From: Lysobacterales bacterium
GTDB lineage: Bacteria; Pseudomonadota; Gammaproteobacteria; Xanthomonadales; Rhodanobacteraceae
NCBI GenBank assembly: GCA_017305135.1
Contig: JAFKNA010000021.1
Location: 1 to 64,000 of the forward strand
Reading direction: 5' to 3'
DNA length: 64,000 nucleotides
Shown: positions 24,322-34,487 of the stretch, in pieces
Numbering within the stretch: position 1 is the first letter of the stretch
Layout: the number at the start of each line of letters is the position of its first letter
Translations under genes and position numbers: made by a program
The notes under the pieces: model-generated
Told to the model about the DNA's origin: nothing
What the model saw: only the letters and a program-made list of their open reading frames with translations
Databases searched by the model: none

Positions 24322-26001
24322 ATGGTGCAAGCCATCGAGGGTACGAGCGTCCGCAAGGCAGCGCCGGCAAGGCGTGGACGGCTGCGGCATTTCTGGCGCG
24401 TCCTGCGCTTTTGCCTCCGCTTCGGGCCGCTGATGCTGGCGACGCAGGCCGAGCGCCGGCGCCGGGGTGGCGGGGATGCGGAAGACTTCGTGCGCGAGCT
24501 GCAGGCACTCGGCCCGACCTTCGTGAAGATCGGCCAGCTCCTGTCGATCCGCTCGGATCTCCTCGAGCCGCGCTATCTCGCCGCGCTTTCCAGGCTGCAG
24601 GACGACGTCGAGCCGGTGCCGTTCGAGGACATCCGCGCGGTGGTGGAAGCGGAGCTCGGCTGCAGCATCACGGTGGCTTTCGCCGCCTTCGGCCCGGTTC
24701 CGATCGCTGCCGCATCGCTCGCGCAGGTGCATGCCGCGACCACCCACGCCGGCGAGGACGTGGTGGTGAAGGTGCAGCGCCCGGGCATCAAGGCGGCCAT
24801 CGATGATGACCTGCACACGCTGCACGTCATCGCGCGGCTTGCCGACCGCTGGACCGAGTCCGGGCGCCGGCTGCACTTCGCCGGCTGGGTGGACGCGATG
24901 GGCGATACCCTCGCCGAGGAACTCGACTACGAGGTCGAGGCCGACAACCTGCGGGTCTTCGCGAGCCACCTGCAGGGCCATCCCGCGCTGTTCGTGCCGC
25001 GCCCGTTCCCGCGCCTTGGCTCCAGCCGGGTGCTGACCATGGAGCGCGTGCATGGCACCCGCATCCCGGAACTCGCCATCGCCGACGAGGACGCGGCCAA
25101 CCGCGCCACGCAGCTGGTGCAGGCCTATCTCGAACAGATCTTCGTGCACGGCCTGGTGCACGCCGATCCGCACCCCGGCAACGTGCTGCTGGCCGCCGAC
25201 GGTCGCCTGGCGCTGATCGATTTCGGCATGGTGGCGCGGCTCGGGCCGCAGATCAGGAGCGCGCTGCTGAAGCTCCTCTGCGCGGCGGTGGAGGGCGATG
25301 GCGAGCGCGTCGCGGAAATCGCGGCCCAGCTCGGCGAGCGCCTCGGCGTGTACGACGAGCTGGCCTGGCAGCGCGCCTGCACGCGCGTGGTCGGCCGCTA
25401 CGCCATGCAGAGCGACGGCTCGGCGTATCCGGAAGGCGCACTGATGCTGGATCTCACCCGCCTCGCCGGCCAGTGCGGGCTGCGCCCGCCGGCGGAAATC
25501 GCCCTGCTCGGCAAGGCGCTCCTCAACCTCGACGGCCTGTGCCGGCTGATCGACCCGCGGGTGTCGATGCGGCGCATCGTGCGCGAGCACGCCGGCTCGC
25601 TGGCGCGCATGCGCATGCAGAAGCGCTTCGCCCCCACCACGCTTGCCGCGGAAGCCGTGAACACGGTGGACTTCTTCGGCGAACTGCCGCGCCAGGCGCA
25701 CGAGATCCTCGAACACATCGCCCAGAACCGCGTGCGCATCCGGCTTTCCGGGCTGGAGGAATCGCGCCTGCTGGAAAACCTGCAGAAGATCGCCAATCGC
25801 ATCGCGGCGGGACTGATCTGCGCGGCAATGATCGTCGGCGCCGCCCTCGCGCTGCGGACCGGCGAGGGGCCGCAACTGCTGGGCTACCCGGCCCTGGCGC
25901 TGCTGCTGTTCCTCGGTGCCTTCCTGCTCGGCGCCGGTGTCGTGCTGATCGCGCTGCGCACCGACCGGCGCATGTCACGTTATGAGCGGCGCAAGCGCTG
26001 A
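24322..26001 (+). CDS. ABC1/UbiB-ADCK family atypical kinase
   Basis: The 559-residue protein carries the family marks: KIGQLLSIRSDLL (the KxGQ motif), AAASLAQVHAA (the Ala-rich nucleotide loop), VVVKVQRPG (Lys), LVHADPHPGNVLL (catalytic region) and LIDFGM (the DFG metal site). Two hydrophobic C-terminal helices anchor it in the membrane, as in UbiB. UbiB supports ubiquinone biosynthesis. This gene is not with other ubi genes but in a stress island behind a possible sigma-54 promoter, so it is perhaps a paralogue rather than the housekeeping UbiB. A clear AGGAG SD precedes the ATG. Confidence 0.88.
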   Translation: MVQAIEGTSVRKAAPARRGRLRHFWRVLRFCLRFGPLMLATQAERRRRGGGDAEDFVRELQALGPTFVKIGQLLSIRSDLLEPRYLAALSRLQDDVEPVPFEDIRAVVEAELGCSITVAFAAFGPVPIAAASLAQVHAATTHAGEDVVVKVQRPGIKAAIDDDLHTLHVIARLADRWTESGRRLHFAGWVDAMGDTLAEELDYEVEADNLRVFASHLQGHPALFVPRPFPRLGSSRVLTMERVHGTRIPELAIADEDAANRATQLVQAYLEQIFVHGLVHADPHPGNVLLAADGRLALIDFGMVARLGPQIRSALLKLLCAAVEGDGERVAEIAAQLGERLGVYDELAWQRACTRVVGRYAMQSDGSAYPEGALMLDLTRLAGQCGLRPPAEIALLGKALLNLDGLCRLIDPRVSMRRIVREHAGSLARMRMQKRFAPTTLAAEAVNTVDFFGELPRQAHEILEHIAQNRVRIRLSGLEESRLLENLQKIANRIAAGLICAAMIVGAALALRTGEGPQLLGYPALALLLFLGAFLLGAGVVLIALRTDRRMSRYERRKR

Positions 26002-26330
26002 GACACGCGCCGGCGCGACCGGAGCCTCAGCGCGCCGCCCCGTGCAGCGGACTCGACGTATTCATCCGTCATTCCCGTCGACGCTTCTCATGCTGCGCTC
26101 CTTCTCCTGATCGGGGTGGCTGTCAGGCGGCAACATGCATGCCACGGGCAGCCGGCTCAGACGCCCTGGAGAAGCGCGGAGGGCGGGGAGTGCTTTCCCG
26201 GACCGTGGAAACTTTTTCGTGCGCGCAGCCGCGCCCCGGCTCCTGAGGTGATGCCGGTCCCGCGCGACCACCGTGGCACGAGCCTTGCTGTGGGCCTCCA
26301 TGCATGTTCATCAACCCCGGAGAATGCGCC
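26002..26330. other. Intergenic region before the hemerythrin gene
   Basis: Apart from the sigma-54 promoter at its right end I see no gene. Dyads TTTCC-N8-GGAAA (about 26203-26220) and GGTC-N8-GACC (about 26256-26271) could bind a regulator. Leftward frames here have no SD or family resemblance. Confidence 0.45.
26274..26289 (+). promoter_or_regulatory. Perfect sigma-54 promoter of the hemerythrin gene
   Basis: TGGCAC-GAGCC-TTGCT is an exact consensus match with GG and GC ten bases apart. Transcription would start near 26300, about 30 bases before the ATG. Confidence 0.85.
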
Positions 26331-27201
<871 letters not shown>

Positions 27202-27254
27202 CGAGGCGAGCTCCCGGTTGGACCTCGCCCGGACCCACACTGGAGGAGACGAAC

Positions 27255-27443
27255 ATGGCCACCGAGTCGCGCATCTGCGCCCACGAGGGCTGCATCTGCC
27301 ACGTCGACGCCGGACAGAGCTACTGCAGCTCGCATTGTGAGAAGGCCGCCGCCGACCAGCCGGCCGGCGAGGCCACGCTGCCGCCCTGTGGCTGCGGCCA
27401 CGCCGAATGCCAGGCCGGAGCCCAGCTCTCGCCGATCCGTTGA
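27255..27443 (+). CDS. Bacterial metallothionein
   Basis: The 62-residue protein has nine cysteines in bacterial metallothionein spacing: CAHEGCICHVD, YCSSHCEKAA and PPCGCGHAEC, with metal-binding histidines, as in SmtA and Pseudomonas PmtA. It should chelate Zn, Cd or Cu in the cytosol. A strong GGAGGAG SD precedes the ATG. Its place behind the hemerythrin and ETFPASDP genes suggests joint control. Confidence 0.93.
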   Translation: MATESRICAHEGCICHVDAGQSYCSSHCEKAAADQPAGEATLPPCGCGHAECQAGAQLSPIR

Positions 27444-27469
27444 CACGCGGGTCCTGGACCCCGCCGTGC

Positions 27470-28363
27470 TCAGGACATGGGATTGGGCGGGGCGCCCGGC
27501 TCGCCAGGCAGGGGGATGAACTCACCGTTGTCGAGGTCGGGAAGCTTCATGCGCCCGGCGCGCCAGTCGGCCTTGGCCTGCTCGATGCGCTCGCGCGAGG
27601 AGGAGACGAAGTTCCACTCGATGAAGCGGGGGCCGACCGGCTCGCCGCCGAGCAGCATCACCGCCGAGGGTTCGATGGCCTCGAACTGCACCGCTCGTCC
27701 GGCCGCAAGGACGACCATCTCGCCGGCCCCTATCTCCTTGCCGTCGATCCCGACGCGCCCGCGGGCCACATACGCGGCGCGCTCCGGGTATTCCGCCGGA
27801 AGCACCGCGCGTGCGCCGGATCGCATCTCCCAGTGGAGATAGAAGAGCGGCGAGGCCACCGGCACCGGTGAACGCTCGCCGGCCAGTGCACCGGCCACCA
27901 GCCGCCAACTCACGCCTTCGTCCTCGCCCCTCGGAATGGCCGGCCCCGCGACGTGGACGAAATCGGGCTCGCTTTCCTCCTCCTCCAGCGGCAGCGCGAC
28001 CCAGGCCTGGATGCCATCCGTGTGGCCACCTTCGCGGCGTGCCCGTTCGAAGCGCTCGGAATGGGTGATGCCACGCCCGGCGCTCATCCAGTTGACCTCG
28101 CCCGGCCGGATCGCCTGCTCGGTGGCCAGGCTGTCGCGATGCATGATCTCGCCGGCGAAGAGGTAGGTGATGGTGGCGAGGCCGATGTGCGGATGCGGCC
28201 GCACGTCGACCGTGCGCGGGATGCCGGCCGGAAAATCGACCGGACCCATGTGGTCGAAGAAGATGAACGGCCCGACCATGCGCCGCGCCGCGATGGGCAA
28301 CACGCGCCCGACCTCGAACCCGCCGAGATCGCGGCGACGCTGGGGTATGACGAGTTCGATCAT
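27470..28363 (-). CDS. Pirin family protein
   Basis: The 297-residue bicupin has the pirin iron-binding residues in VRPHPHIGLATITYL (two His), GEVNWMSAGRGITHSER (His) and the usual downstream Glu. The C-terminal cupin is the pirin_C type. Members are cytosolic quercetinases or redox-sensing proteins; the substrate here is unknown. The ATG giving MIELVIP has a GGAG SD at good distance; two upstream ATGs do not. It converges on the metallothionein gene. Confidence 0.88.
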   Translation of the reverse strand: MIELVIPQRRRDLGGFEVGRVLPIAARRMVGPFIFFDHMGPVDFPAGIPRTVDVRPHPHIGLATITYLFAGEIMHRDSLATEQAIRPGEVNWMSAGRGITHSERFERARREGGHTDGIQAWVALPLEEEESEPDFVHVAGPAIPRGEDEGVSWRLVAGALAGERSPVPVASPLFYLHWEMRSGARAVLPAEYPERAAYVARGRVGIDGKEIGAGEMVVLAAGRAVQFEAIEPSAVMLLGGEPVGPRFIEWNFVSSSRERIEQAKADWRAGRMKLPDLDNGEFIPLPGEPGAPPNPMS

Positions 28364-28432
28364 GGCGGGCTCCGGCCGGGAGGTTTCCATCATCGGCATG
28401 CCGGCGGCGCGATGCAATGATCGACATACCCT

Positions 28433-28448
28433 TGCAACACCGCCGCCA
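28433..28448 (-). promoter_or_regulatory. Candidate sigma-54 promoter of the pirin gene
   Basis: Leftward TGGCGG-CGGTG-TTGCA keeps GG-N10-GC and a perfect -12 block, with two mismatches in the -24 block. Transcription would start near 28423, about 60 bases before the pirin ATG. Confidence 0.5.
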
Positions 28449-29210
28449 TGTCAAGTCCCGTCTGATTCTTCGCCCTTTTGAAAAACCCGGTGACTCCTGT
28501 GCCGGTCATGCAAGGCAGTGGATTCAACTCTGACCACTCACGCTGCCGTTGTTCGCAGGTGACGGTATGTACGCGCCGGCCCGGCGGGTACAGCTCGTGG
28601 ATCACGGCACGTGCCACGGTGCGGCGCTTTCCCCGGCAATGCGACGTTTCCGTAAATGATTCGCTGCCAGACCGACGGGATGCTCGCCTGCCGCAAAAGC
28701 GCTGACGCTCGCGCGGCGTGCCGCGGCGGCGCCATCGTCGCTCGCGCCGGGCAGGTGCTGCCACAGCGTGCCCCGTCGGCGATCACTGGCCACATGCTGA
28801 TAGGCTCCAATCTTCCCATCAGGCGCGTCTGGTCGGCCTGTCAACGGGCAGCATCGATGAGAGGTTGGCTGCTGGCCGCGTGCCGCCGCCGCGTACTCTG
28901 GCGCTGCGCATTCCTCGCCCGATACGCCCCATCATCAGGGCGTTGCGAGCCAGCTCCCGGCTGATCGTGCTCGGTGCCCGCTGCAACTCGCGGGCGGTGA
29001 AGCCGCACAGGCTACCGCACCTACGCCACCTCACAAGAGAGCAGTACGTTCCTCGTGGCGGAACGAGTAAGATTTGGCCCAAGTCAGACGTAACCTCCTC
29101 CTGAGCTTGGCTTTTGTGACTGCAGTAGGTCAGCCATAGCTTAATGCGGGTGCTCGGCGCAAGTTTTTATTCACACAGTTCGCGCCAAAAGCCGATAGCG
29201 TAGAAATACA
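28449..29210. other. Decayed intergenic region at the edge of a lower-GC segment
   Basis: No intact gene was found in this 760-base stretch. It contains the IS30-like transposase remnant described separately. The last 110 bases before the oxygenase gene are clearly richer in A+T than the window average, with poly-T and poly-A runs. Confidence 0.55.
28860..29010 (-). pseudogene. Remnant of an IS30-family transposase (N-terminal HTH), frameshifted
   Basis: Read leftward, FTARELQRAPSTISRELARN matches the helix-turn-helix of IS30-type transposases (typically ARELGRSPSTISRELRRN). A frame change then gives AYRARNAQRQSTRRR, like the usual GYRA-AQ-RR continuation. The rest of the transposase is gone or unrecognisable, and no terminal repeats were found. 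Confidence 0.55.
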
Positions 29211-30473
29211 ATGTCCTGTATTGATCCCCGCGCGCTGAGTCATGCAGGTGAATTCCAGCACCTGTTCGCGACTGCCACGCCTTTCCGTCACGTATCGATC
29301 CGGAACTTCCTGCGCCGCGATCTCTGCGAGCGCCTGCTGGCGGACTTTCCCCGCTTCGAAGCGCAACACGCGCTCAACGAAATGGGTGAGGTCGGTGGCA
29401 AGGCAGTGCGCATGGACGTGCGCGAGATGTCGCCTGCGTACCGCGATCTGGATGCCTTCCTGCAGACAACGGAGTTCCTCCAGTTCGTGTCGCGCGTGAC
29501 CGGTATTCCCGACCTGCTTTACGACCCTGACTACGTCGGCGGTGGCACGCACGAGAACCGCGACGGTCAGGCGCTCGATGCCCACGTCGACTTCAACTAC
29601 CACCCACGCACGCGCTGGCACCGGCGCCTGAACCTGATCGTATATCTCAATCCCGAGTGGCAGGATGATTGGGGCGGTGCGCTGGAGCTGCATTCGGATC
29701 CGTGGAATCCCGTGCGCAATACGGTCGTCCGCATCCCGCCGCTGTTCAATACCTGTGCGATCTTCGAGACTACTGAAAGCTCCTGGCATGGTTTCCGCAC
29801 GATCTGCCTCCCGGCGGAACAGGCGGATCTTTCCCGCAAGTCATTCGCGATCTATCTCTACACCCGGGCACGACCCCCTGCGGAATCGGCCCCACCGCAT
29901 GCGACCATCTACGTGCCCGATGCCATGCCTGGGCACCTGCAGGCCGGACATGTTCTCGATGCCGGCGATTGCCGCGACCTGCAGCAGCGCTTCACGCGGA
30001 TGCGCTCGCAGTTGCGCTTCCTCTATGAGCGGGAGAAGCACTTCGGCGCACAGATCCACGGGCTCGAAAGCGCGCTCGGCGACGCACGTGATTCGCAGCG
30101 GCTACCGCTCCAGGGTTATGCCACGCAGTCGCATGCGCCGGAAGGAATCTGGCCCGACGGCTGGGTGGGAGAGGAACTACGCTGCCGTTTCACGCCAACG
30201 CGCAAGATGCGCAGATTGCATCTCCAACTGTGGTCGCCCCACCAACTCGGTACCGATCACACCTTGCAGATCGAACTGGGCGATCACCGCTGGACTCAGG
30301 TGTTGCGGGCCGGCGCACGCACGCCAGTCGAACTGAAGGTCGCGGCCCCGGCCGGCAGCGAAATCGCGTTGTCGGTCCGCGCCGCGCGGACCTGGATTCC
30401 CTCGGCCGACGGCTCCTCCAAGGATGAGCGGCGACTGGCATTCCGCCTGCTGGAGATGGCGTTGGAGCACTAG
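29211..30473 (+). CDS. 2OG-Fe(II) oxygenase with C-terminal beta-sandwich-like domain
   Basis: The 420-residue protein has an N-terminal prolyl-hydroxylase-like dioxygenase domain. The iron facial triad is His125 and Asp127 (AHVDFNYH) with His193 (SWHGF), and Arg209 (LSRKSFAIYLY) should bind 2-oxoglutarate. A coiled-coil-like helix follows (around residues 255-290), then a domain of about 120 residues rich in beta strands like those attached to glycan-modifying enzymes. The substrate is unknown; surface polysaccharide or protein hydroxylation is likely. Base composition is lower in GC than the neighbours and the upstream region holds transposase debris, suggesting transfer. Confidence 0.8.
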   Translation: MSCIDPRALSHAGEFQHLFATATPFRHVSIRNFLRRDLCERLLADFPRFEAQHALNEMGEVGGKAVRMDVREMSPAYRDLDAFLQTTEFLQFVSRVTGIPDLLYDPDYVGGGTHENRDGQALDAHVDFNYHPRTRWHRRLNLIVYLNPEWQDDWGGALELHSDPWNPVRNTVVRIPPLFNTCAIFETTESSWHGFRTICLPAEQADLSRKSFAIYLYTRARPPAESAPPHATIYVPDAMPGHLQAGHVLDAGDCRDLQQRFTRMRSQLRFLYEREKHFGAQIHGLESALGDARDSQRLPLQGYATQSHAPEGIWPDGWVGEELRCRFTPTRKMRRLHLQLWSPHQLGTDHTLQIELGDHRWTQVLRAGARTPVELKVAAPAGSEIALSVRAARTWIPSADGSSKDERRLAFRLLEMALEH

Positions 30474-30628
30474 CCGAGCGGCCGTATCCATCCGGAACGC
30501 CGACGATCATTCCACTCCAGCGCCGCCCGCCCAAGCGGGAAGCCCGGACAGCGCATGCGCCGGTTCGCGGAGCCGCGCCATGGAGTCTTCGGGGGCCGCC
30601 GTACTCGCCAACAGCGCACCGGGCCACC

Positions 30629-32452
30629 CTACAACTGGTGCAGGCACGCAGATGTGGCTTCGATCGTCGGCATCCGGTCGTGGAGGCGCAGCATGGCCAG
30701 GCTGGCGAGACCCTGCTGAAAAGGTTCCTCGCCTTCGGTCCAAGCGGTGGCCTGCAACCGGTGCAGGAGTTGCTGCTGCAGGATGAACCACGCATCGTCG
30801 TGAACGCCGGCCGCCGTGGTAATGCGCGATGCGAGCATCCAGCTCGGCAAGTCGACCGGCTCGGCGGTTCGGGGATCCTGGCTATTGATGAGCAGATAGG
30901 GGACGCCCTGCTGGTTCGCCGGCCGACCATCCTTGAACCCCAGCGCGTAGCCTTCCCCAAGGCCGGGCAGGTGATCGCCATAGAAGATCAGCAACGTTGG
31001 TCGTTCACGGACGGCCAGCGAATCTGCCAAGTGGCCGAGCTCCCGGTCCGCATCGGCCAGCTGCACCAGGAAATTACGCAGCACGCGTGCGCCTTTGGGC
31101 GAAACTCCGTCCGGCACCTTGATGGCATCGCGCGCAGCGGCGCGGGACTCGTCCAGGGGAATGTTGGCATACGGGCCGTGTGCCTGCATGCTGATCGCGA
31201 AAATGAAACGCGGCGGGCCGGAATCGGGCAGTTCGTTCAGTATCGAACGGGTCAACTCGTGGTCGGCAACATAGTAGCCGCGCCGTTCCGCGCCTTCGAA
31301 AACCACGCTTTCACCACTGAAGAAGCGGTCGAAACCCATGCGTCCAAACACACTGACACGGTTCCAGAAATGGCCAAAATTGGGGTGGATCGCCAGCGTT
31401 TCATAGCCGCACGAACGCAATGCCTGCGGCAGGCCTGGGATGTGGAAGTCCTTTAGGCCCAGGTAGGGGTACTGGAGATCCGGAAAGAAAGCGAGCGGCA
31501 GGCCAGTCAGCACCTCGAACTCCGTGCGGATGGTACCCCCACCGTAGGTCGGCACCAGCAGGTTGCCGTGCGCGCCGATACGTTGCAGCCGGCGAAGTTC
31601 GGGTAGCCAGCCCTCCGCCTCGAATCCGTTCATGATGGCCGGATCGAAGTACGACTCGCTCTGCACCACCACGATATCGGGCAGCACCGCGGGTAGCGGC
31701 TGCTGAACCGCGGCATCAATCGCCTCACGATGTTGGTCGAACAATGCCTCGCCTGGTGCGGGATCGCTCACGAGCGCCTTGTCACTGGGCGCGTAGAGGC
31801 CCTGCATGACGATATTGCTGATCATGCCCATGCGCGCGCTGTTCTGCGTGGCCGTTTCCCACGGGCGGTAGTCGAGGCTTGTCTGTGCGTACAGCAAACG
31901 CCAGGGTGAAGTGCCGGACACGAGGCTTGCGAAAGCGACGAGCGCGCTGGAGACCAAGACTGCCCTGAGTGCCCGACATGACTTCAGCAGGGGCGGCTCC
32001 AACCACGCAAGCGCCAGCATGATGGCGGCCGCTCCGGCCAGTCTGAACAGGAAGTGCGGCCCCCACGGCAGATAGTGCACGAGGACGCCGTCGCCAGCTC
32101 CCAGCTGCCCGAGGAACAGGAAATCGTAGCGCGCCAGCGGTTCGTCCAACGCGGCGACTTTCAGCTCGCTGATGCCGTACACGATGGACAATGCGAGGGT
32201 GCTGAGCCACAGCGACAACGCCAGCCGGCGCGTTGCCCCCAGCACGACCATCATCAGCAGTACGACCGGCAGGGCGTTGGTCCATGGCGACAGGTCGCCA
32301 TCGAGCAGCACGTCCACGTTCGCCACCGGGCGTCCGTCCAGATCGCTACTCATCCACACCAGCGCCAGCATCGCCGATGCCACCAGGAGCAATTTGGCGC
32401 TCCCGGACATCAGAAATTCGAGCCAGTAGCGGCTCCGCATCCTCCCGGCCAT
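30629..32452 (-). CDS. LTA-synthase/OpgB-like phosphoglycerol transferase (sulfatase fold)
   Basis: The 607-residue protein has about five N-terminal membrane helices (to about residue 180) and a periplasmic sulfatase-fold domain. VQSESYFD (about 264-271) gives the metal-binding Glu, GGGTIRTEF holds the catalytic Thr (about 307), and AISMQAHGPY and FYGDHLPG supply the other ligands. It should transfer phosphoglycerol or phosphoethanolamine to a glycan. In a Gram-negative the target may be periplasmic glucan, LPS or another surface polymer. The start follows from a strong promoter whose start point falls on this ATG. GC is lower than average. Confidence 0.82.
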   Translation of the reverse strand: MAGRMRSRYWLEFLMSGSAKLLLVASAMLALVWMSSDLDGRPVANVDVLLDGDLSPWTNALPVVLLMMVVLGATRRLALSLWLSTLALSIVYGISELKVAALDEPLARYDFLFLGQLGAGDGVLVHYLPWGPHFLFRLAGAAAIMLALAWLEPPLLKSCRALRAVLVSSALVAFASLVSGTSPWRLLYAQTSLDYRPWETATQNSARMGMISNIVMQGLYAPSDKALVSDPAPGEALFDQHREAIDAAVQQPLPAVLPDIVVVQSESYFDPAIMNGFEAEGWLPELRRLQRIGAHGNLLVPTYGGGTIRTEFEVLTGLPLAFFPDLQYPYLGLKDFHIPGLPQALRSCGYETLAIHPNFGHFWNRVSVFGRMGFDRFFSGESVVFEGAERRGYYVADHELTRSILNELPDSGPPRFIFAISMQAHGPYANIPLDESRAAARDAIKVPDGVSPKGARVLRNFLVQLADADRELGHLADSLAVRERPTLLIFYGDHLPGLGEGYALGFKDGRPANQQGVPYLLINSQDPRTAEPVDLPSWMLASRITTAAGVHDDAWFILQQQLLHRLQATAWTEGEEPFQQGLASLAMLRLHDRMPTIEATSACLHQL

Positions 32453-32458
32453 GCAGCC

Positions 32459-32486
32459 GTTATACCCGAATCGGCGACCGTGCCAA
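32459..32486 (-). promoter_or_regulatory. Strong sigma-70 promoter of the LTA-synthase-like gene
   Basis: Leftward TTGGCA (-35, 32486-32481) and TATAAC (-10, 32464-32459), each 5 of 6 consensus bases, are separated by 16 bases. The predicted start is at about 32452, the A of the ATG itself, which would make the mRNA leaderless. Confidence 0.7.
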
Positions 32487-32657
32487 AAGGGGGCCGCATG
32501 TAAGTTGTTGAATACATACACGCTCGTCCGGCAGCAAGCCCACCATGGCAGATCGTTGGTGCACAATCACGCAGGCGGCGCGATGCGGACAGCTGATCAC
32601 CCACAAGGTGAGAGCATCGCCAGCGGCACGGGCGCAGCGAACAGCGGACGAAACTAA

Positions 32658-34415
32658 ATGCCCCGATGGGAAATCCACAGTCCCGACGAGAAGCGTGTGA
32701 CTACGACAGATTGGCTCCGTCGCCATCTTGAGCCCTTCCAACCCAAGCTGGTCACCGTGCTCCGCGAGGGCTACGGCTGGCCGATGTTCCGCGGCGACCT
32801 GGTGGCGGGCCTCACCGTCGCGGTGGTGGCGCTGCCGCTGGCGATGGCGCTGGCGATCGCCAGCGGCACCTCGCCGGACAAGGGGCTCGCCACCGCCATC
32901 GTCGCCGGCTTCCTGATCTCGGCGGTCGGCGGCTCGCGGGTGCAGATCGGCGGCCCGACGGCCGCGTTCATCCCGGTGGTGTTCGTGGTGATCCAGGAGC
33001 ACGGCTACCAGGGCCTCGTCCTGGCCACGCTGATGGCCGGCATCATCCTCGTCGTGGCGGGACTGCTGCGACTCGGCACGCTGATGAAGTACATGCCGCA
33101 GCCGGTGATCACCGGCTTCACCGCCGGCATCGCGGTCAGCATCTTTTCCAGCCAGGTCAAGGATGCGCTGGGGCTTTCCATGGGCGAGGTGCCGGCGGCC
33201 TTCCTGCCGCGCTGGCAGGCCTATTTCGAGCACATCGGCAGCATGCGGCCGGCGACGGTCGGGCTGACCCTGCTTGGACTGGCCATCATCGTCGGCCTGC
33301 GTCGCTGGCGGCCGGACTGGCCGGGGTTCCTGATCGCGCTGGTGCTGTGCACGCTGGCGGCGCTCCTGCCCTGGCTGCCCACCGAGACCATCGGCAGCCG
33401 CTTCGGCGCCCTGCCGGCCAGCCTGCCCTCGCTCGCCCTGCCCGCCTTCTCGCTGGAGCAGGTGCGCGTGCTGCTGCCGAGTGCGCTCACCATCGCCTTC
33501 CTCGCCGGCGTGGAATCGCTGCTGTCGGCGGTGGTCGCCGACGGCATGACCGGCCGCCGCCACCGATCCAATGCGGAACTCGTCGCGCAGGGCGTCGCCA
33601 ACGTCGGCTCGGCCCTGGTCGGCGGCCTGCCGGCGACCGGTGCCATCGCGCGCACCGCCACCAACATCCGCGCCGGCGGGCGCACGCCGGTCGCCGGCAT
33701 GCTGCATGCCGCGTTCCTGCTGGTGTTCATGCTGCTGCTGGCGCCGCTGATGGGCTATGTGCCACTGGCCGCGCTGGCTGCGATCCTGCTGGTGGTGGCG
33801 TGGAACATCAGCGAGATCGAGGCCTTCCGCCACACGATGTCGGCACCCTACGGCGACCGCGTCGTGCTGCTGCTCACCTTCGGCCTCACCGTCGCCTTCG
33901 ACCTTACCGTGGCCATCCAGGTCGGCGTGGTGGTGGCGGCCTTCGTGTTCATGTTCCGCATGGCGGAAACGGTCGAAGTGACTTCGGGCGTGCGCCTGGT
34001 CGAGGCCGACGGGCGTGAGGACCCCGAGGACGTGCACCAGCGCCAGCGCCTGCCCGAAGGCGTCGAGGCGTTCCAGATCTCCGGGCCATTGTTCTTCGGC
34101 GCCGCCAATCGGCTCGATGGCCTGCTCGATGCGTTCCGTCACTCGCCGCGCGTGTTCATCCTGCGCATGCGGCTGGTGCCGATGATCGATTCCAGCGGCG
34201 TGCACGCGCTCGCCAGCCTGATCGAACGCTGCCGCCGCAAGGGCATCCACCTGGTGATCTCGGGCCTGCAGCCGCAGCCGCGCCAGGTGCTGGCGCGGAT
34301 GGGCCTGCTGCCGGGGAGCGGCGAGGTGCACCTGGTCGACGGCTTCGATGCGGCGGTGGAGCTCGCCGGCGACATGGCGCATGGAAAAGATGTGCAGCGT
34401 CGCGCGATCGATTGA
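32658..34415 (+). CDS. SulP family anion transporter with STAS domain
   Basis: The 585-residue protein has about 11-12 membrane helices with the SulP core GDLVAGLTVAVVALPLAMALAI (given in part) and the GGPTAAF and TGAIARTATNIRAGGRTPVAG motifs, followed by a cytosolic STAS domain (about residues 450-570, with MIDSSGVHAL). SulP proteins carry sulfate, bicarbonate or dicarboxylates. No linked carbonic anhydrase or sulfate-assimilation gene is present, so the substrate is open. A GTG 13 codons in is an alternative start. GC returns to the window norm here. Confidence 0.9.
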   Translation: MPRWEIHSPDEKRVTTTDWLRRHLEPFQPKLVTVLREGYGWPMFRGDLVAGLTVAVVALPLAMALAIASGTSPDKGLATAIVAGFLISAVGGSRVQIGGPTAAFIPVVFVVIQEHGYQGLVLATLMAGIILVVAGLLRLGTLMKYMPQPVITGFTAGIAVSIFSSQVKDALGLSMGEVPAAFLPRWQAYFEHIGSMRPATVGLTLLGLAIIVGLRRWRPDWPGFLIALVLCTLAALLPWLPTETIGSRFGALPASLPSLALPAFSLEQVRVLLPSALTIAFLAGVESLLSAVVADGMTGRRHRSNAELVAQGVANVGSALVGGLPATGAIARTATNIRAGGRTPVAGMLHAAFLLVFMLLLAPLMGYVPLAALAAILLVVAWNISEIEAFRHTMSAPYGDRVVLLLTFGLTVAFDLTVAIQVGVVVAAFVFMFRMAETVEVTSGVRLVEADGREDPEDVHQRQRLPEGVEAFQISGPLFFGAANRLDGLLDAFRHSPRVFILRMRLVPMIDSSGVHALASLIERCRRKGIHLVISGLQPQPRQVLARMGLLPGSGEVHLVDGFDAAVELAGDMAHGKDVQRRAID

Positions 34416-34487
34416 GGACCCGCAACAACGGGCAAGCCGGGCTGTTGATCTTGGGAATGCCGAGCCGGCGTGTACTTCCTCGTCCGC

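Noticed and set aside
26062..26301. 79-codon leftward frame before hemerythrin
   Set aside because: No family resemblance and it covers the sigma-54 promoter. A strong SD occurs before a 9-codon frame inside it, but that is too little to support a gene.
29130..29789. 219-codon leftward frame over the oxygenase start
   Set aside because: Overlaps the oxygenase active-site coding region, which has all catalytic residues; no SD or domain in the leftward frame.
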